Part shown: piece by piece, positions 32,003-42,984 of the stretch
Position numbering within the stretch: position 1 is the first letter of the stretch
How the letters are laid out: each line of letters starts with the position of its first letter
Source: Isoetes taiwanensis
Taxonomy: Eukaryota > Streptophyta > Lycopodiopsida > Isoetales > Isoetaceae
Reading direction: 5' to 3'
Assembly: GCA_021234155.1 (NCBI GenBank)
Contig: JAJEKV010000031.1
Location: 15,892,885-15,956,884, forward strand
DNA length: 64,000 nt
Notes under the pieces: model-generated
Told to the model about the DNA's origin: nothing
Database searches by the model: none
Seen by the model: only the letters and a program-made list of their open reading frames with translations
Program-made: the position numbers and the translations under genes

Positions 32003-34107
32003 TTAGAAAATATCCTCTTGTGTAGGGCAATCAGCCACTGTGTATCTCGTGGTGTTCTTGTATCTATACCACCAGCTCAAAAGAATGTATCCAAAAACAT
32101 CCAATCCAATCAAACAGGTTAGTAACCAGTAAAAAAGATCCAATCTGCCCTTATCCAGGTTATCAGAAATCCAAGGGTGCCCTTTTGAGCACTGATTAGC
32201 CAAACTTATGAGAATGCTGCTCAAGAAGTGCCCAACTCCCATATTTGCCAAGAATAATGCAGATCCAAGGCTCTGCATAGAATCAGGTGCCTGGTCATAG
32301 AAAAACTCGATCTGTCCAATGCTTACAAAAACCGACGCTATGCCCATGAGGATGTATTGAGGCAAAAGCCAGAACACTGTAATAGGATGCTTTGGATCAT
32401 GGTTGCTAGAATTAAGTCTTTTATTTTCAGTTATTGCAGCCACAACCATGGCTACAACAGTTATAATCATCCCAATTCCCATTCTTTGCAGCATGCTAAT
32501 GCCTCTCGTGTGCCCTGTTATTTTTCTCAGGAAAGGCACAAGGATTCTGTCATAAATTGGAATGCAGCATAATGCTGTAAGACTGTCAAACACATGCATT
32601 GAAGCTGCAGGTATGGTGAAATTGCTGCTTAAATGTCTGTCCATTCTTTTGCCTTGTCTAACAAAGAGAGTACTGACCTGAGATATGGCCACAGAGTATG
32701 GCAAAATAGCAGCCCAGATGGGCATAATTCTTAGTATGAGCTTGGTATCTTCTACTTGTGAGAGGGGGCAGAGGCGCCAAGGATTAAGAGGCAGTTTTGT
32801 TTTATCATCAAGCAAATCATCCTCTGTTAGGGTTGCAGCTTTGTCTAAAAATCTGCACAGTAAAATGATCTTAAAACTACACAGAGATGATCAGGATTTT
32901 AGGGTGTAAGAGTTTTTTGAAAGCGTTTTAAGTTGTAGAAATATGCGTAGGGCTGAAATCTGAGAGAATGAAGCATTTTAGGGTTAATACGCTTACCGGA
33001 ATTGGTCTGTATGTGGCATCAATCCGCTTGTTCTTGTGGTTTCGTAAAGCCCAGCAATATTGCAAGGAGCTCCGATTTTTCTCTTAGAAAATGCAGCTGC
33101 TACAACCTGTGCTATTTTGGTAAGAGGGCTTCCGGCAGGCTTTCTAAACCTGTACATTTTGGTGCCAGATACCAGGACTGCTATGGCTATGGCGAGAAGT
33201 ATAGTCGGAATGCCAAACCCTAAACCCCAACCTAGATTCTCTTGTACATATACCAGGAAAGTAGAAGCCGCTATCATGCCAAAATGGATTCCCCATGACC
33301 ACCAGTTGAAGAAAGAGCTCTTGTTTTTTCTTTCAGCAAGGTCTGTTCCGTCAAACTGATCTGCTCCAAACGACGAAATGCAGGGCTTCATGGCACCGGA
33401 TCCAAGGCCCATCAGATAGAGGCCAAAGAAAAAAAATGCCAGCTGATGTCTGGTAGGTCGAGGACATGATCCATGAATGCATTTTTGGGGCTTGAACTCG
33501 TGTAGTGTTGCCGAAAGAGTAAGTAATACTAAACCCTAAAAAAACAGAGCAGTTTTATTCAGATTATAGTTCTATTCAGACTATAGTATCTTATGCAAAA
33601 ACAGAGCAGACGCAGATCATTTTTATTCAGATTTTAGTTCTTCCTGTTTATGTGATGCATCTGATTTACGAATAGACACCGCCTTACCGTTATATACACC
33701 CCTGTGGAAACTAAAATAGTCTTATAACGCCCCCAATATGCATCTGCTATGAATGCCCCTAAAAATGGCACCATTTGAGCAGTTCCGCTCCAATTATGCA
33801 CATTTTTTGCTGCAGCGGCAGTCCCTTCATGTAGCTCGTCAGTCAAGTAAGTTATGAGATTGAAAGCAATTCCGAAATATCCTATCCTGTCACTGATTTC
33901 ATTGCCTGATACATCACATTCACAAAATATCAGATTGACCAAGTAATATTTTATCAATGCTAAGCATATCCATCATTGAATCAGCAGATTTTTATGCTTA
34001 CCATATATGAATCCGCAAGCTTTCCATCCTCCAGTATACTGTCTATTAGCAGGCTTGTCATTGAAATCTACTGTGCCATCTTGGACCAGATTTTCCTGTT
34101 CGCTCAT
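32003..34107 (-). CDS. NPF (NRT1/PTR) family transporter, 4 exons, 570 aa
   Basis: Joined exons on the minus strand are 34107-34002, 33905-33688, 33535-32997 and 32852-32003, all with GT-AG introns; phases fit to give 570 residues plus TAA, a normal NPF length. It starts MSEQENLVQDGTVDFNDKPA, then GGWKACGFIYGNEISDRIGY (the ExxER motif appears as EISDR), FLGAFIADAYWGRYKTI, GLVLLTLSATL, GLYLMGLGSGAMKPC, SSFGADQFDGTDLAE, a long cytosolic loop between the two six-helix halves, and a second half with PIWAAILPYSVAISQVSTLF and SVFVSIGQIEFFYDQAPDSM. NPF proteins are proton-coupled importers of nitrate, peptides, hormones or glucosinolates in plasma or vacuolar membranes. The substrate cannot be told from sequence. 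It is the only intact host gene in the window; introns are 96-152 bp. Confidence 0.92.
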
Positions 34108-34109
34108 GA

Positions 34110-36420
34110 TTTTGAAGGAAAGACGGATTGGAATATATTGCTAGCTGCTCATCTCATGGTGGTCATCCTTTAGTCTTATCTTGAAGCACTAGATTGAGGT
34201 CAAAGTTTGTGGGACAGGGCCTTAAAAGGACTGTTTCAGAAAAGTTAAGTCTCCAATGGCAGATCTTAAAGACAAAAGATACAACCAAACAAGACAAGAC
34301 AACACAAAAAGTTGATTCTCTATGGCAAGAGTTTTATCTCAATATTTATCTTGTCTTCCACCGAAGGTTGCAACTTGCAGCACTTAAAATCATTTTGGCA
34401 AGGTATTAGATTCCCACTCGTTTCTCCTTTAACTTCATAGGGAGGCCGCCACGAACATTTTTCTTTTGCAAATATACTTCTGAATACCATTTGAGAATCG
34501 TATAGAAGCACATAGAGCAATTTTAAGGCAATGTACACAATGTAATGCACATGATTCTGACTCCATGGCATGATATAAATTTGCTCGAAGGCCAGGTTGG
34601 AAGGGACCAAGAAATACGTCCTTACCAAAGGGCGGAAGATGTTTGAATTCTTTGTTTGTTTTACGTCTGAGAAATGGTTGCATCTGTTGGAAGTTTGTGA
34701 GAATACATCTTAACTTGGTCTCAACTATTTTCTTATTTTGTCGGTCATCCTTGGTTCGAACATTATACGAGCTAGAAAGCATTAGGATTGGACCATTTGA
34801 TGCTGCTTCGCCATCATGAGGTTGCCATGTTGCATAATTTCTATACAGCAACAAGATAATACAAAAAGAGCTCAAGAACATATCAAAGCAACAGTTGAGC
34901 ATTATTTATTAAACCAAGTTGTTGAGCATTATTTATTGAACCAAGTTATTGAACCAAAGAAACTGGATATCATTATTGAACCAAAGAAACTGGACATCCG
35001 TATTTTATGTGCGTGGTTTGCCAAAAACCAATAAGATTGTTCACTGCTAGTGGTTCTATTGTTTCAAGCATGAGAATATCAGCTAAACACATCCAAAATT
35101 TGAAGGCAGACAACAAAAAAGAGAAGAAGAAAGAGCCCAATAAAGCGGGTGGCCCTCGTAAAAATGAAGTTGATTCACGACAAAGAAGTTTGCTCTCCTT
35201 TGTCTGATGAGATAGGTCATCAATCCAGGTTAACATCTTAAAGTTTTACTTTCAATAGCATGAATAACATCTGTTATTTTAATACATAGCAGCAACTTCT
35301 TCTGGTGCAAAGAGCTTAGATTCTACTAATTTATATTGGTTTTAGAAAAATATATCTCTTACCTTAATTATCAAATATTTTTTCTTTCCTAGTTGTAGAT
35401 AAATCAGCGCTTCTGGAGCTATGTTGGTGTTTTATCAAATGGCTTTCTGTTGGTCTAAATTAAGATGCTTGAGAGGCCCTTTTTGAATGACTCCAAAAGC
35501 AAGGCCATTGACTAGAATTACAAGACAGGTTATGGTGAATAGAGAATAGTTGGTAGTTGATGGCATGCATTAGATGTAAATGTACTTCAAATGATGGTAG
35601 GTCTTTCCTCAATTATCAGTGTTCAAAATGCGCGTCAATTCTAGAAGAGAAAGATTTTTACATGAGAGTCTAGAGGCAAGATGATGACAAAACTCCAAGA
35701 GATCAAGAACATCAGAAATTCATAGCGGGTTGATGACTTAACACATTCAGAAACATTAAGCTTCACAAACAGAGCCATACCACATATTGGGAATTTACAG
35801 AGGGACTTTTCTTTGCTAAGATGAAGGCCATTGCACCGCTCTTAGAACAAGATTTTTAAGATAAGATGAGACAGGATAAAGATTTTTACGTCCACGGGGA
35901 CCCAATCGGGCCATGGAATAGGAACAGATGAAAGGGCACAAGCCCAAACAGAACTTGAGGGCTATGCCTCCCCGATATAACTGCCACTTTTTTCTGAAGC
36001 CTTGCCTCTTGAACCTTGTATAGCTCCCCACATCACTGGGTTAACGAAACTCGGGAAAGGTCCTCTTGCACAGAGAATATAGTGCTCTTGAGATGACTCC
36101 CATGTTGTTGCACATGCAACTTATCCCATGAACACACTAATTAGAAGATGGCGTGTCTGATTTGGTCTCTGAACACCCTTTCTTTATGCTGTAAAGATTC
36201 CTGGGTGTCGGATATGCATTGTATCCATGAAAAAAGGTGCAGCTGCCTTTGTATCTGAAGTGGAACATGCTTCCGAGATACCTATATGAGATGTAGGTTC
36301 AGGTGCTAAAGGTAATCGAACTGATGTGTAGGTCTGAATAGCTGGCCTCTAGCACTTATGCTTTGTTGTCAGCGTTGTCCTGCATATCCACATCCAAATC
36401 TACATATGGTGGTGTCTCAC
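34110..36420. other. Intergenic region, mostly unannotated
   Basis: No coding region is supported. Small tandem duplications lie at 34890-35000 (GTTGAGCATTATTTATT twice; GAACCAAAGAAACTGGA twice). A short LINE 3' end on the minus strand is listed separately. Confidence 0.45.
35840..36010 (-). mobile_element. 5'-truncated LINE 3' end
   Basis: On the minus strand: TTTGGGCTTGTGCCCTTTC, CCATGGCCCGATTGGGTCC, CGTGGACGTAAAAATC, then a TTATC-like tail. The boxes match the 3' end following the ORF1 at 40.4-40.66 kb. Confidence 0.65.
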
Positions 36421-36421
36421 C

Positions 36422-36602
36422 GAGCGTGTTATTTAACAACCACCGTCATGTTTGAACCAACATGAAATAAAAAAAACTCCGTGTATTTTTTCTCTCAATG
36501 TGGTTTTAACATGACACTCACTAAAAAATTCGTTAAGTCCACAAAAACCTCGTGTATTTTTTTTGGTTCAAACATGACGGTGGTTGTTAAATACCACGAT
36601 TC
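36422..36602. mobile_element. 181-bp fold-back MITE with 10-bp target duplication
   Basis: Inverted arms ATTTAACAACCACCGTCATG...TTTGAACCAA (36431-36460) and their reverse complement (36563-36593) extend to both ends with a few mismatches. Direct repeats GTGTCTCACC flank it at 36412-36421 and 36603-36612. A 9-10-bp target duplication points to a Mutator-like MITE. Confidence 0.75.
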
Positions 36603-36612
36603 GTGTCTCACC

Positions 36613-37330
36613 CTCTACCTCAGTCTATACCGCGGCATCTACTCGGAGTGTGCCTATGGATATATATCTTTGCTTGAGCTGAAACATGACATCTACTATC
36701 GATGCTGGCCACTAGTATTGAGACTTTGACTGAATCTATGCATCAAAAGATGTGCAAAAAATTCTATGTTGTGATGTTGATGAGGCAAATTATCAAGGCA
36801 AGCTTGATGGAAAACTTGGATTATGGAACCTATAGATACTACTCAGAATATTATTTGTCCACGACATAAGAGAAGATACAAAGAGATCACCAGAGCTCTT
36901 TTTGAGGCCATAAAAATACGGGGAGGAATTAGAATACATAAATTTCTATCTATAAACTTTGCTAGTCCAAGAATTTTAACAACGTTGCGATCTATAAGGA
37001 AAAACTCACATATAGGAATAGAATAGATATTTTAATATCCACGAAGACCAAGTGGCCATGGGACCTACATAATGGGCTACAACTATTACTACTAGGATTA
37101 AAACTACTGACTCGAAAGGTTTTCAAGGGGAAAATCTATGCAGTAATGATGATACTAGATAGTTATAAAACGATAAATAGAACATGATGACTACTAAGGG
37201 CTCAGTAATTGAAGGTGCTCTAGAACCTTAGGTATGCATAATGCCAAGTCATGCAAAGATGGGGCTTTGAGAAGTTGTGGGAACGTGGAATGGAATACTA
37301 AAGTCAAATAATGATTCCTGACCAAGCAGG
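36613..37330. other. AT-rich spacer
   Basis: No coding or repeat structure recognised. Confidence 0.4.
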
Positions 37331-37379
37331 ACATCTCAAAATAGTATGAACTTCATCTTAAAAAACCTATAATTGGCAA

Positions 37380-38640
37380 CATTTGCATAATCTTGCTTCT
37401 CGTGACAATTGCGGCCGCTTCCATCTACCTGTCTCAATCCATAGTTGCTCGTTATTTTCATTACTTTCATTTTACCGAGCACCTTGTGCTTTTATGTCCG
37501 TTGTTCCATTCGTCAGCAGTTTTTATATTTTCGGATGGTTTACAGGATCATCACTTGGGCACTCTTTCCTCCATGTTACTTTAGCTTCTGTGTCTATGTT
37601 TTGGATGATTGATTTGGTCTTGCAATACGATTGTCTTGTCTCCCTCTTTGCTCAATAGGTTGGTTGTACTTCATATTATGTCGCTTCTGTTGGCCCTGGT
37701 GCTCCCATTTGATCTGCAGCATGTGGCATCTTATAAAGTTATAGTTGTATTTCTTCTGGCACATATTATTGCTACACTTATAAGTCGAGTGCATCTGGTT
37801 GACTTTGCCTATAGTAGTTGTTGTTCTTATCACCTTTATGTTGTGGTCGTTGCTTTCTCGACTCGGTTAGCCGCATATATGGTTGAATGCATATTTTGGT
37901 CATATGCATCGGGTCGATAATGCTTGTATTGCATGCCTTATTGGTGTGCTTTAGACTTTATGCACGTGTATATATCTGGTTATATTTTGATACATTCTTC
38001 GTTTCTGTATCCTTTCTTAGCATTATAACTCATTTCTTTTCTTTTGATCTTTTGATCCACGCTTAGAATATAATGTATTTTGTTCTTGGTTTGTTTCCAA
38101 TCCTTGTACCTCTGTGTGGTCATCTGATGTTACCTCTAGCAAGTAGCTTTCTCATCTCGATGCCAGTTGTGCAATTAGTCTAGTTGGCCATATAGGTTCT
38201 AGTTTTGTCTTTTTGTTTGGTAAGTTCTTGTTCATGCCATTGTCTTCATTAACCCATTGTCCCTGTGGCTTTTTCCCTTATCCTTTCATAAGTTCTTTCG
38301 ATCCTTTTTGTGTGCGCTGATTCCAGTAATTCTTTTAGTCATGTGCTTCAGATTAACTTTTGCTTCACATAGATATGTGATCCCTTTGTGCCATTTACGT
38401 GCTAGCTCCTTTTATGCCTTTGTTCTAGTTGTTTCACTCAGTGTTGTTTGCATAACTTTTCTATGCTTGGTCTTATTTATCACGATTGTCCTTCTGCTCT
38501 AGGTTCCTTTTCTTTGTTTGATATCATTATTCAGTTTCTCAATATTCCTTTGGACTTGTTTTGATATTCTAGTCCATCCATTTGCCATTGCTTCATTATC
38601 TCTATATGTTCTTTAGCCTCGTTTGCTCATCTTTTTTTGA
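37380..38640 (+). repeat. Pyrimidine-rich noncoding block
   Basis: The plus strand is dominated by T and C with words such as TTCCATTGTCTC and CTTTTTGT; open frames here are hydrophobic by base composition only. It begins abruptly near 37383. Similar blocks lie at 40.66-42.2 and 47.2-53.4 kb, and purine-rich counterparts at 43-46 and 56.9-59.9 kb. Confidence 0.55.
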
Positions 38641-40665
38641 TGATTTTCTTTTTTTTTTTCGAGACTTTATGCCCGCCGAGCGCCATTGCCTAGCACCAGA
38701 GGCCGGAGGAGCGACCCCATGTAGAACGGCCCGGGGGAAAGCATGAAGCAGCAAATAGGATTGGATTGATTTTGCTTCCGCATGTTGTCAGGGGCTCCAA
38801 CACAGATCACAGCTACGGCATCGGCCAGCATGGATTGTTGAAGCTTTGCCCCAAAAACCTTTGTCTTGATCCTGGTCGGCTCAGCTCTGGGTTACCCAGC
38901 CAACAGGGAGCTGTCATCAATCATAGCAGCCTGATGTAGGCACATCGGCACCAGCAACCAGATCGCACACAGCAACCATGGCTGGCCGATTAACCTAGCA
39001 TCAAGAGATAAGGATCCAGAACATCGCAGGGTCCAATTCTGCATCAAGATCCGGCAGCCGGGCAGTAACCAACAGGATAGATTTGCTCCTTCATCTTTTC
39101 TTTGCTGCTCTATTTTACAGTGGATCGGCCGGAGCACGGCTTGCCAGGCATCGATTTAGCCTGCTTCTGGTCCTCTTTGTCATTCACAACTTACCTTGAT
39201 TTTGGCTGGGCTTCAGACCAGGTTTGGGATTGAGTTTTGCTCTACGCTGGTTCATCTCTTGCCCCGCTATTGGCTTTGCTTTCTTTGTCTTTGCTCTTGA
39301 AGGTACTTCTGTTCTGTTTTGTGGCTCATATCCTACGGTTTTGATTTCTTGAAGCTTGGAGCTCCCTTTTTCTTTGTAAGCAGTTCTGCTCGCCCATCTT
39401 CTTGTTGCTATCGCATCTGCCTTATCCCTCACCACCTTGCCATTAGAATGGCTCGTAAGATCAAGCGCATGGCCAGGGAGACCCGCAAAGAAAAGAACCT
39501 CATTAGGCTGCCTGAGCCGGTCTCGAATAGGCCCTATGACCCCGCGATTGCACCATATCTTCAGGCAGCCCCATCATTTGGGCTCCAGCGCCCTATACTG
39601 GCACACCCAGACACACAATCTGCTCCGGATGCATCTTTGGCTGCAGCCTTGACCAGGATTGATGCTCGGATCCATTGTCTGCCTCCAGATTTGTTGGTCG
39701 GGATCCGCACGGTCCAATCGGCAGTCACACTCACAGGAACATCGGCTCAGTTGCCCTTGGGAAGCTGGGTCCAGCTTTTAGAGATGTTGCTACAGTCGGC
39801 AGGACCTGACTCAGCGCAGCACGGCAGTGCTACACCCGTACCTCCCACAGGGGTAGCGTCTGAGCATGTGGATGCTACGCCCCAGGCCGATGATACCACA
39901 CCTATGCCCACACGGCCGCCATCCGAGGATTGTTTGCCCACTGCACACTACAGGTCCCGCTTTCGGAGCCTGGCCAGGCCGCAGCGCACCCGTTAGCCCT
40001 GAACCTACGCATTGTGGGTTTGGAAGAAGCAAGCGACACTCCTGGGACAGCTGAGGCGACCCGTTTCTTTGGTGAGATGATGCACGTAGAGGCAGATGGT
40101 ATTCTCTCGGCCCGTCGAGTTGGAGCAGCACGACCTGATCGCCCCCGTCATTTACTGGTCAGTTTCAGAGATGCCTTGTCCAGGCTGCACATCCTCCGCC
40201 ATGGCAATCAATTGCAAGGGATCTCCTTCTCCGTCCAGGAAGACCTTACCCCAGCACAGCTCTGCCGACGGAAGGATGAATTATGTCGAGTCCGCGAGGC
40301 TCATCTGCACCGGAAGTGGGCTGTGTATAGAGGCGGTCAGGCTATCATTCGGGATCACTGGCCACTTGATCCATGGGCAGTGTTTGTGTAGTTGGTTTGA
40401 ATCTGAGCTCTGCTTGGGCTTATGCCCTTCTGTTTTCTTCTAGCATTGGGATTTGCTACGGGGCATAGTCCCCGAGTTCTGTGTACTGGGGCTAGTCCCC
40501 ACGTTTGATTTTGGCTTCGGCCTTTTTGGTTTGGTCACGGGCTTGGTCCCCGAGTTTTAGTCTGGGCTTTTGCCCTATCTTTTGTATTAGGTCCCATAAC
40601 CCGATTGGGTTCCGTGAACGTTAAAATTTTCTTCCTTCCTTCCTTCCTTCCTTATCTCCATTTTT
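38640..40665 (+). mobile_element. ORF1-only LINE derivative
   Basis: A GC-richer segment starting after a T11 run contains an ORF1-like coding region (39.45-40.39 kb) and passes directly to the LINE 3' box (GTCCCATAACCCGATTGGGT, CGTGAACGTTAAAATTT) and a (CTTC)n tail ending about 40656. No endonuclease or RT lies between, so ORF2 has been deleted or this is a non-autonomous form. Confidence 0.6.
39448..40391 (+). pseudogene. LINE ORF1-like RNA-binding protein, frameshifted
   Basis: The first part (39448-39996) is MARKIKRMARETRKEKNLIR followed by a Pro/Ala/Thr-rich linker ending RPQRTR*. The second part (frame from 39930, read through to 40391) has LNLRIVGLEEASDTPGTAEA, GILSARRVGAARPDRPRHLL, HILRHGNQLQGISFSVQEDL and RKDELCRVREAHLHRKWAVY. 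The second part matches the RRM plus C-terminal domain order of L1-type ORF1 proteins (Transposase_22 family): LRI-GhpE, RhG...RPR-hhV-F, Il-...l...h-hxeDL. Such proteins coat LINE RNA. One frameshift near 39.97 kb separates the halves. Domain assignment is from motif memory. Confidence 0.6.
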
Positions 40666-41805
40666 TCTAGTTTGTCAATAAATTCGTTTGTTTCTGGGTG
40701 GTTTTGGTCACTTTGGTTCTCCTTTGTCTCCCCTTTTTACTCCAGTTTCTATGTCTTTCGCATTGATCCTTTGTTGCGTCTGTTTGTAGATTCGTTCCAC
40801 TTGCTCCATGCATCCCATCACCTTCATTTGTGCATTGTATTTCATTTTGTTGTAGTGACCTTTGTAGACTCGTTTCTCCCTTTCTTTATACCAAATTTCA
40901 ATCTTGTCTGTTAGGTTCTACGTGCATCATTGTGGGTTCCTTGTGTTTTGCTTGCTATACTCTCCTCATTATCTCAGTAGCTCCATTTGATATCATTTCT
41001 CTATTCGGTTGTGTTTGCATTGTTCCCTTAATTAAGTTCCTTTAACTTGTTGTTCCGATTAACTCTAGTGACGTTATTACCCTTTTAGTTGCATTGGTTC
41101 CTTCTTTGGTTTCTTTGTCTTCTTGTTCCTTTTTCTATTGCTTGTTAGGATAGTTGGGTTATATAATCTCTTTGTTAATGTAGTATTTACTGATATATTA
41201 GTCACTTGAGATCATTACTTTGCTGATGTCATCATGTTCGTGGCTCTGTCTGTTGTTATGTCCCATAAGTCCTTTCCCCTCATTATTCCATTGTCTCTTT
41301 TCATTTTTATGTTCCTTTTCCATATCTCAAGGCATTGTTCCATTGTGTACTCCTTCATTTTATGCTTTCCATTGTGTAGATTCTGGCATTACTTGCTCAT
41401 TCTCATTCTTCATTGTTCCATTGTCTCTGTCTTTTCTTTATCTTCCCCCCCTCCCCCCCCATTTTTCTTCGTTTTCCCTTCCTTCTTTTTACTCTGGTTG
41501 CCTTAATTGCTCTTTTGCTTTCGATGAGCCATCTCCAGGTACTCTGGAACTCCTCACTTGCCCGTTCCGCCTCGTTTGTCCCGTGGCTCTTTTATCTTAT
41601 TGTTTCATTATCCTCTTTTTATCTCTATTAACACATATGTTCCATTGCTGCTCGTTTTTTCTTGTCAGCTTGACCTTGATGGCTCGTGTATCCATTCACG
41701 TTCTCTTATCCCATTGTTTCTTGTACATGTTCTCGACTTGTTTCCATTATCTCTTTTCACTTTGATCTCGCCTCTGTTCTGAGTTTTTTGGGAGTTGTTC
41801 CTCTT
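40660..41805 (+). repeat. Pyrimidine-rich noncoding block
   Basis: T/C-dominated sequence between the LINE tail and copy B of the hairpin element. The long open frames in all three plus-strand frames are composition artefacts (Phe, Leu, Ser, Cys). A run of C (about 41446-41460) is included. Confidence 0.5.
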
Positions 41806-41809
41806 CTAT

Positions 41810-42979
41810 CGACCGACATATGTGTTATCTAGGACCCTGCCACAGAATGCCAAGGTTCTATTGCGACGCAATATAACCGCCATTCTTTGGCAAGCGACGT
41901 CATCTGCTATTTTGAGCCCATTTTCTTTTCCTTTATATACATGTTTCTTCTGCTTCGTCCTCATCGGCGTTCTCTTGAGCTAGTTTTTTGCAAGTTTTCT
42001 CCTTCTCTTATGTCCTACCAGTTTCCCTTACCATCCCCCCTTGATGGGTTGTCTGTAGTGATCATGTCCAATTGTTGACCTTCCACTTGTAAACTTGCTC
42101 CATTTTTTCTATCATTTTTTATCAGTCAGTTGACCATCTGTATTTTCTGTCCATTTTTCTATTCTTTTCGAGTCCCCTTGCAGCATCGAAATTCCTCCGT
42201 GTTTTCTCTTTTGTATTATTTTCAAGTGCATATTTCCTTTTTCTTCATTTTTTCTCGGCGTGGCATTGTAGCCTCCGAGGCAGCACTAATCGGATGTTTT
42301 TTACCGCGATGGTCTTCTCGTGGACGGCTCCCAATTGGTCGGCTGTTGTATTCATTTCTCCCTCATGTGGCACTGTAGCCTTCGAGGCAGCACTAATCGA
42401 ATGGTTTTTCCCGTGATGATTTCTTCCGCGGACGGTTCCCGATTGGTCGGCTGTTGTTTCTCCCTCGGTGTGGCCCTGGAGCCTCTGAGTGCTATTATAT
42501 TTTTGATATTTGCATTTTGGCACGTGCCTAGGCTTGAAGCTACTAACTTTCTAACGGGTCATTCTCCTTTGCATTTTTTTTCATTGCAGGTTCTTTCTTG
42601 CAGCTTGCTTAGTTGTCAACACTGTCATGCTGTATTTCAGCATTCTTCTAGAGCGTTGGCGACCATTTCTCATTAGGTTGAAAGAGCAGGGTTTTTTAAC
42701 CCGATGAGTAGCGGTCGCGAGGAGTTCTCACTTTTGCTCATATCAAATAGAGGGAAAAAAAATAAATAAATAATAATTCGTTAACGGAAAAGTCATCCTC
42801 CTTTCTGGCACTCCATAATTCATCTTGCTCTCGATGATTGTCTAGTTTCGGAGCATGTCTAATTTTCAAGGTTCTCAAATTTTACCGCATAGTAGGGGGT
42901 CAATATGTAAAAGATTTTCAAAGAGCTCAATGAGAACACTCGGCCGACATATGTGTTATCTAGGACCTTGCCACAGAAT
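41810..42979 (+). mobile_element. Direct-repeat/hairpin element, copy B
   Basis: 39-bp direct repeats at 41810-41848 and 42941-42979 (two differences). Nested hairpin: outer arms TGCCACAGAATG (41838) and CATTCTTTGGCA (41881), inner arms GGTTCTATTGCG (41854) and CGCAATATAACC (41867). The body carries three TCGGCGTGGC...GTAGCCTCCGAG units (42252, 42357, 42461) and the 3' hairpin block (42658-42718). It is homologous to copy A over most of its length. No coding capacity. Confidence 0.7.
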
Positions 42980-42984
42980 AGTAC

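Noticed and set aside
34435-34902. 155-codon minus-strand ORF as a gene
   Set aside because: It opens without a convincing start, has no recognisable motif and sits in repeat-like AT-rich sequence.
37380-42380. Many hydrophobic 60-180-codon open frames that look like membrane proteins
   Set aside because: They overlap in all three frames of T/C-rich DNA and consist of Phe, Leu, Ser and Cys. Base composition explains them.
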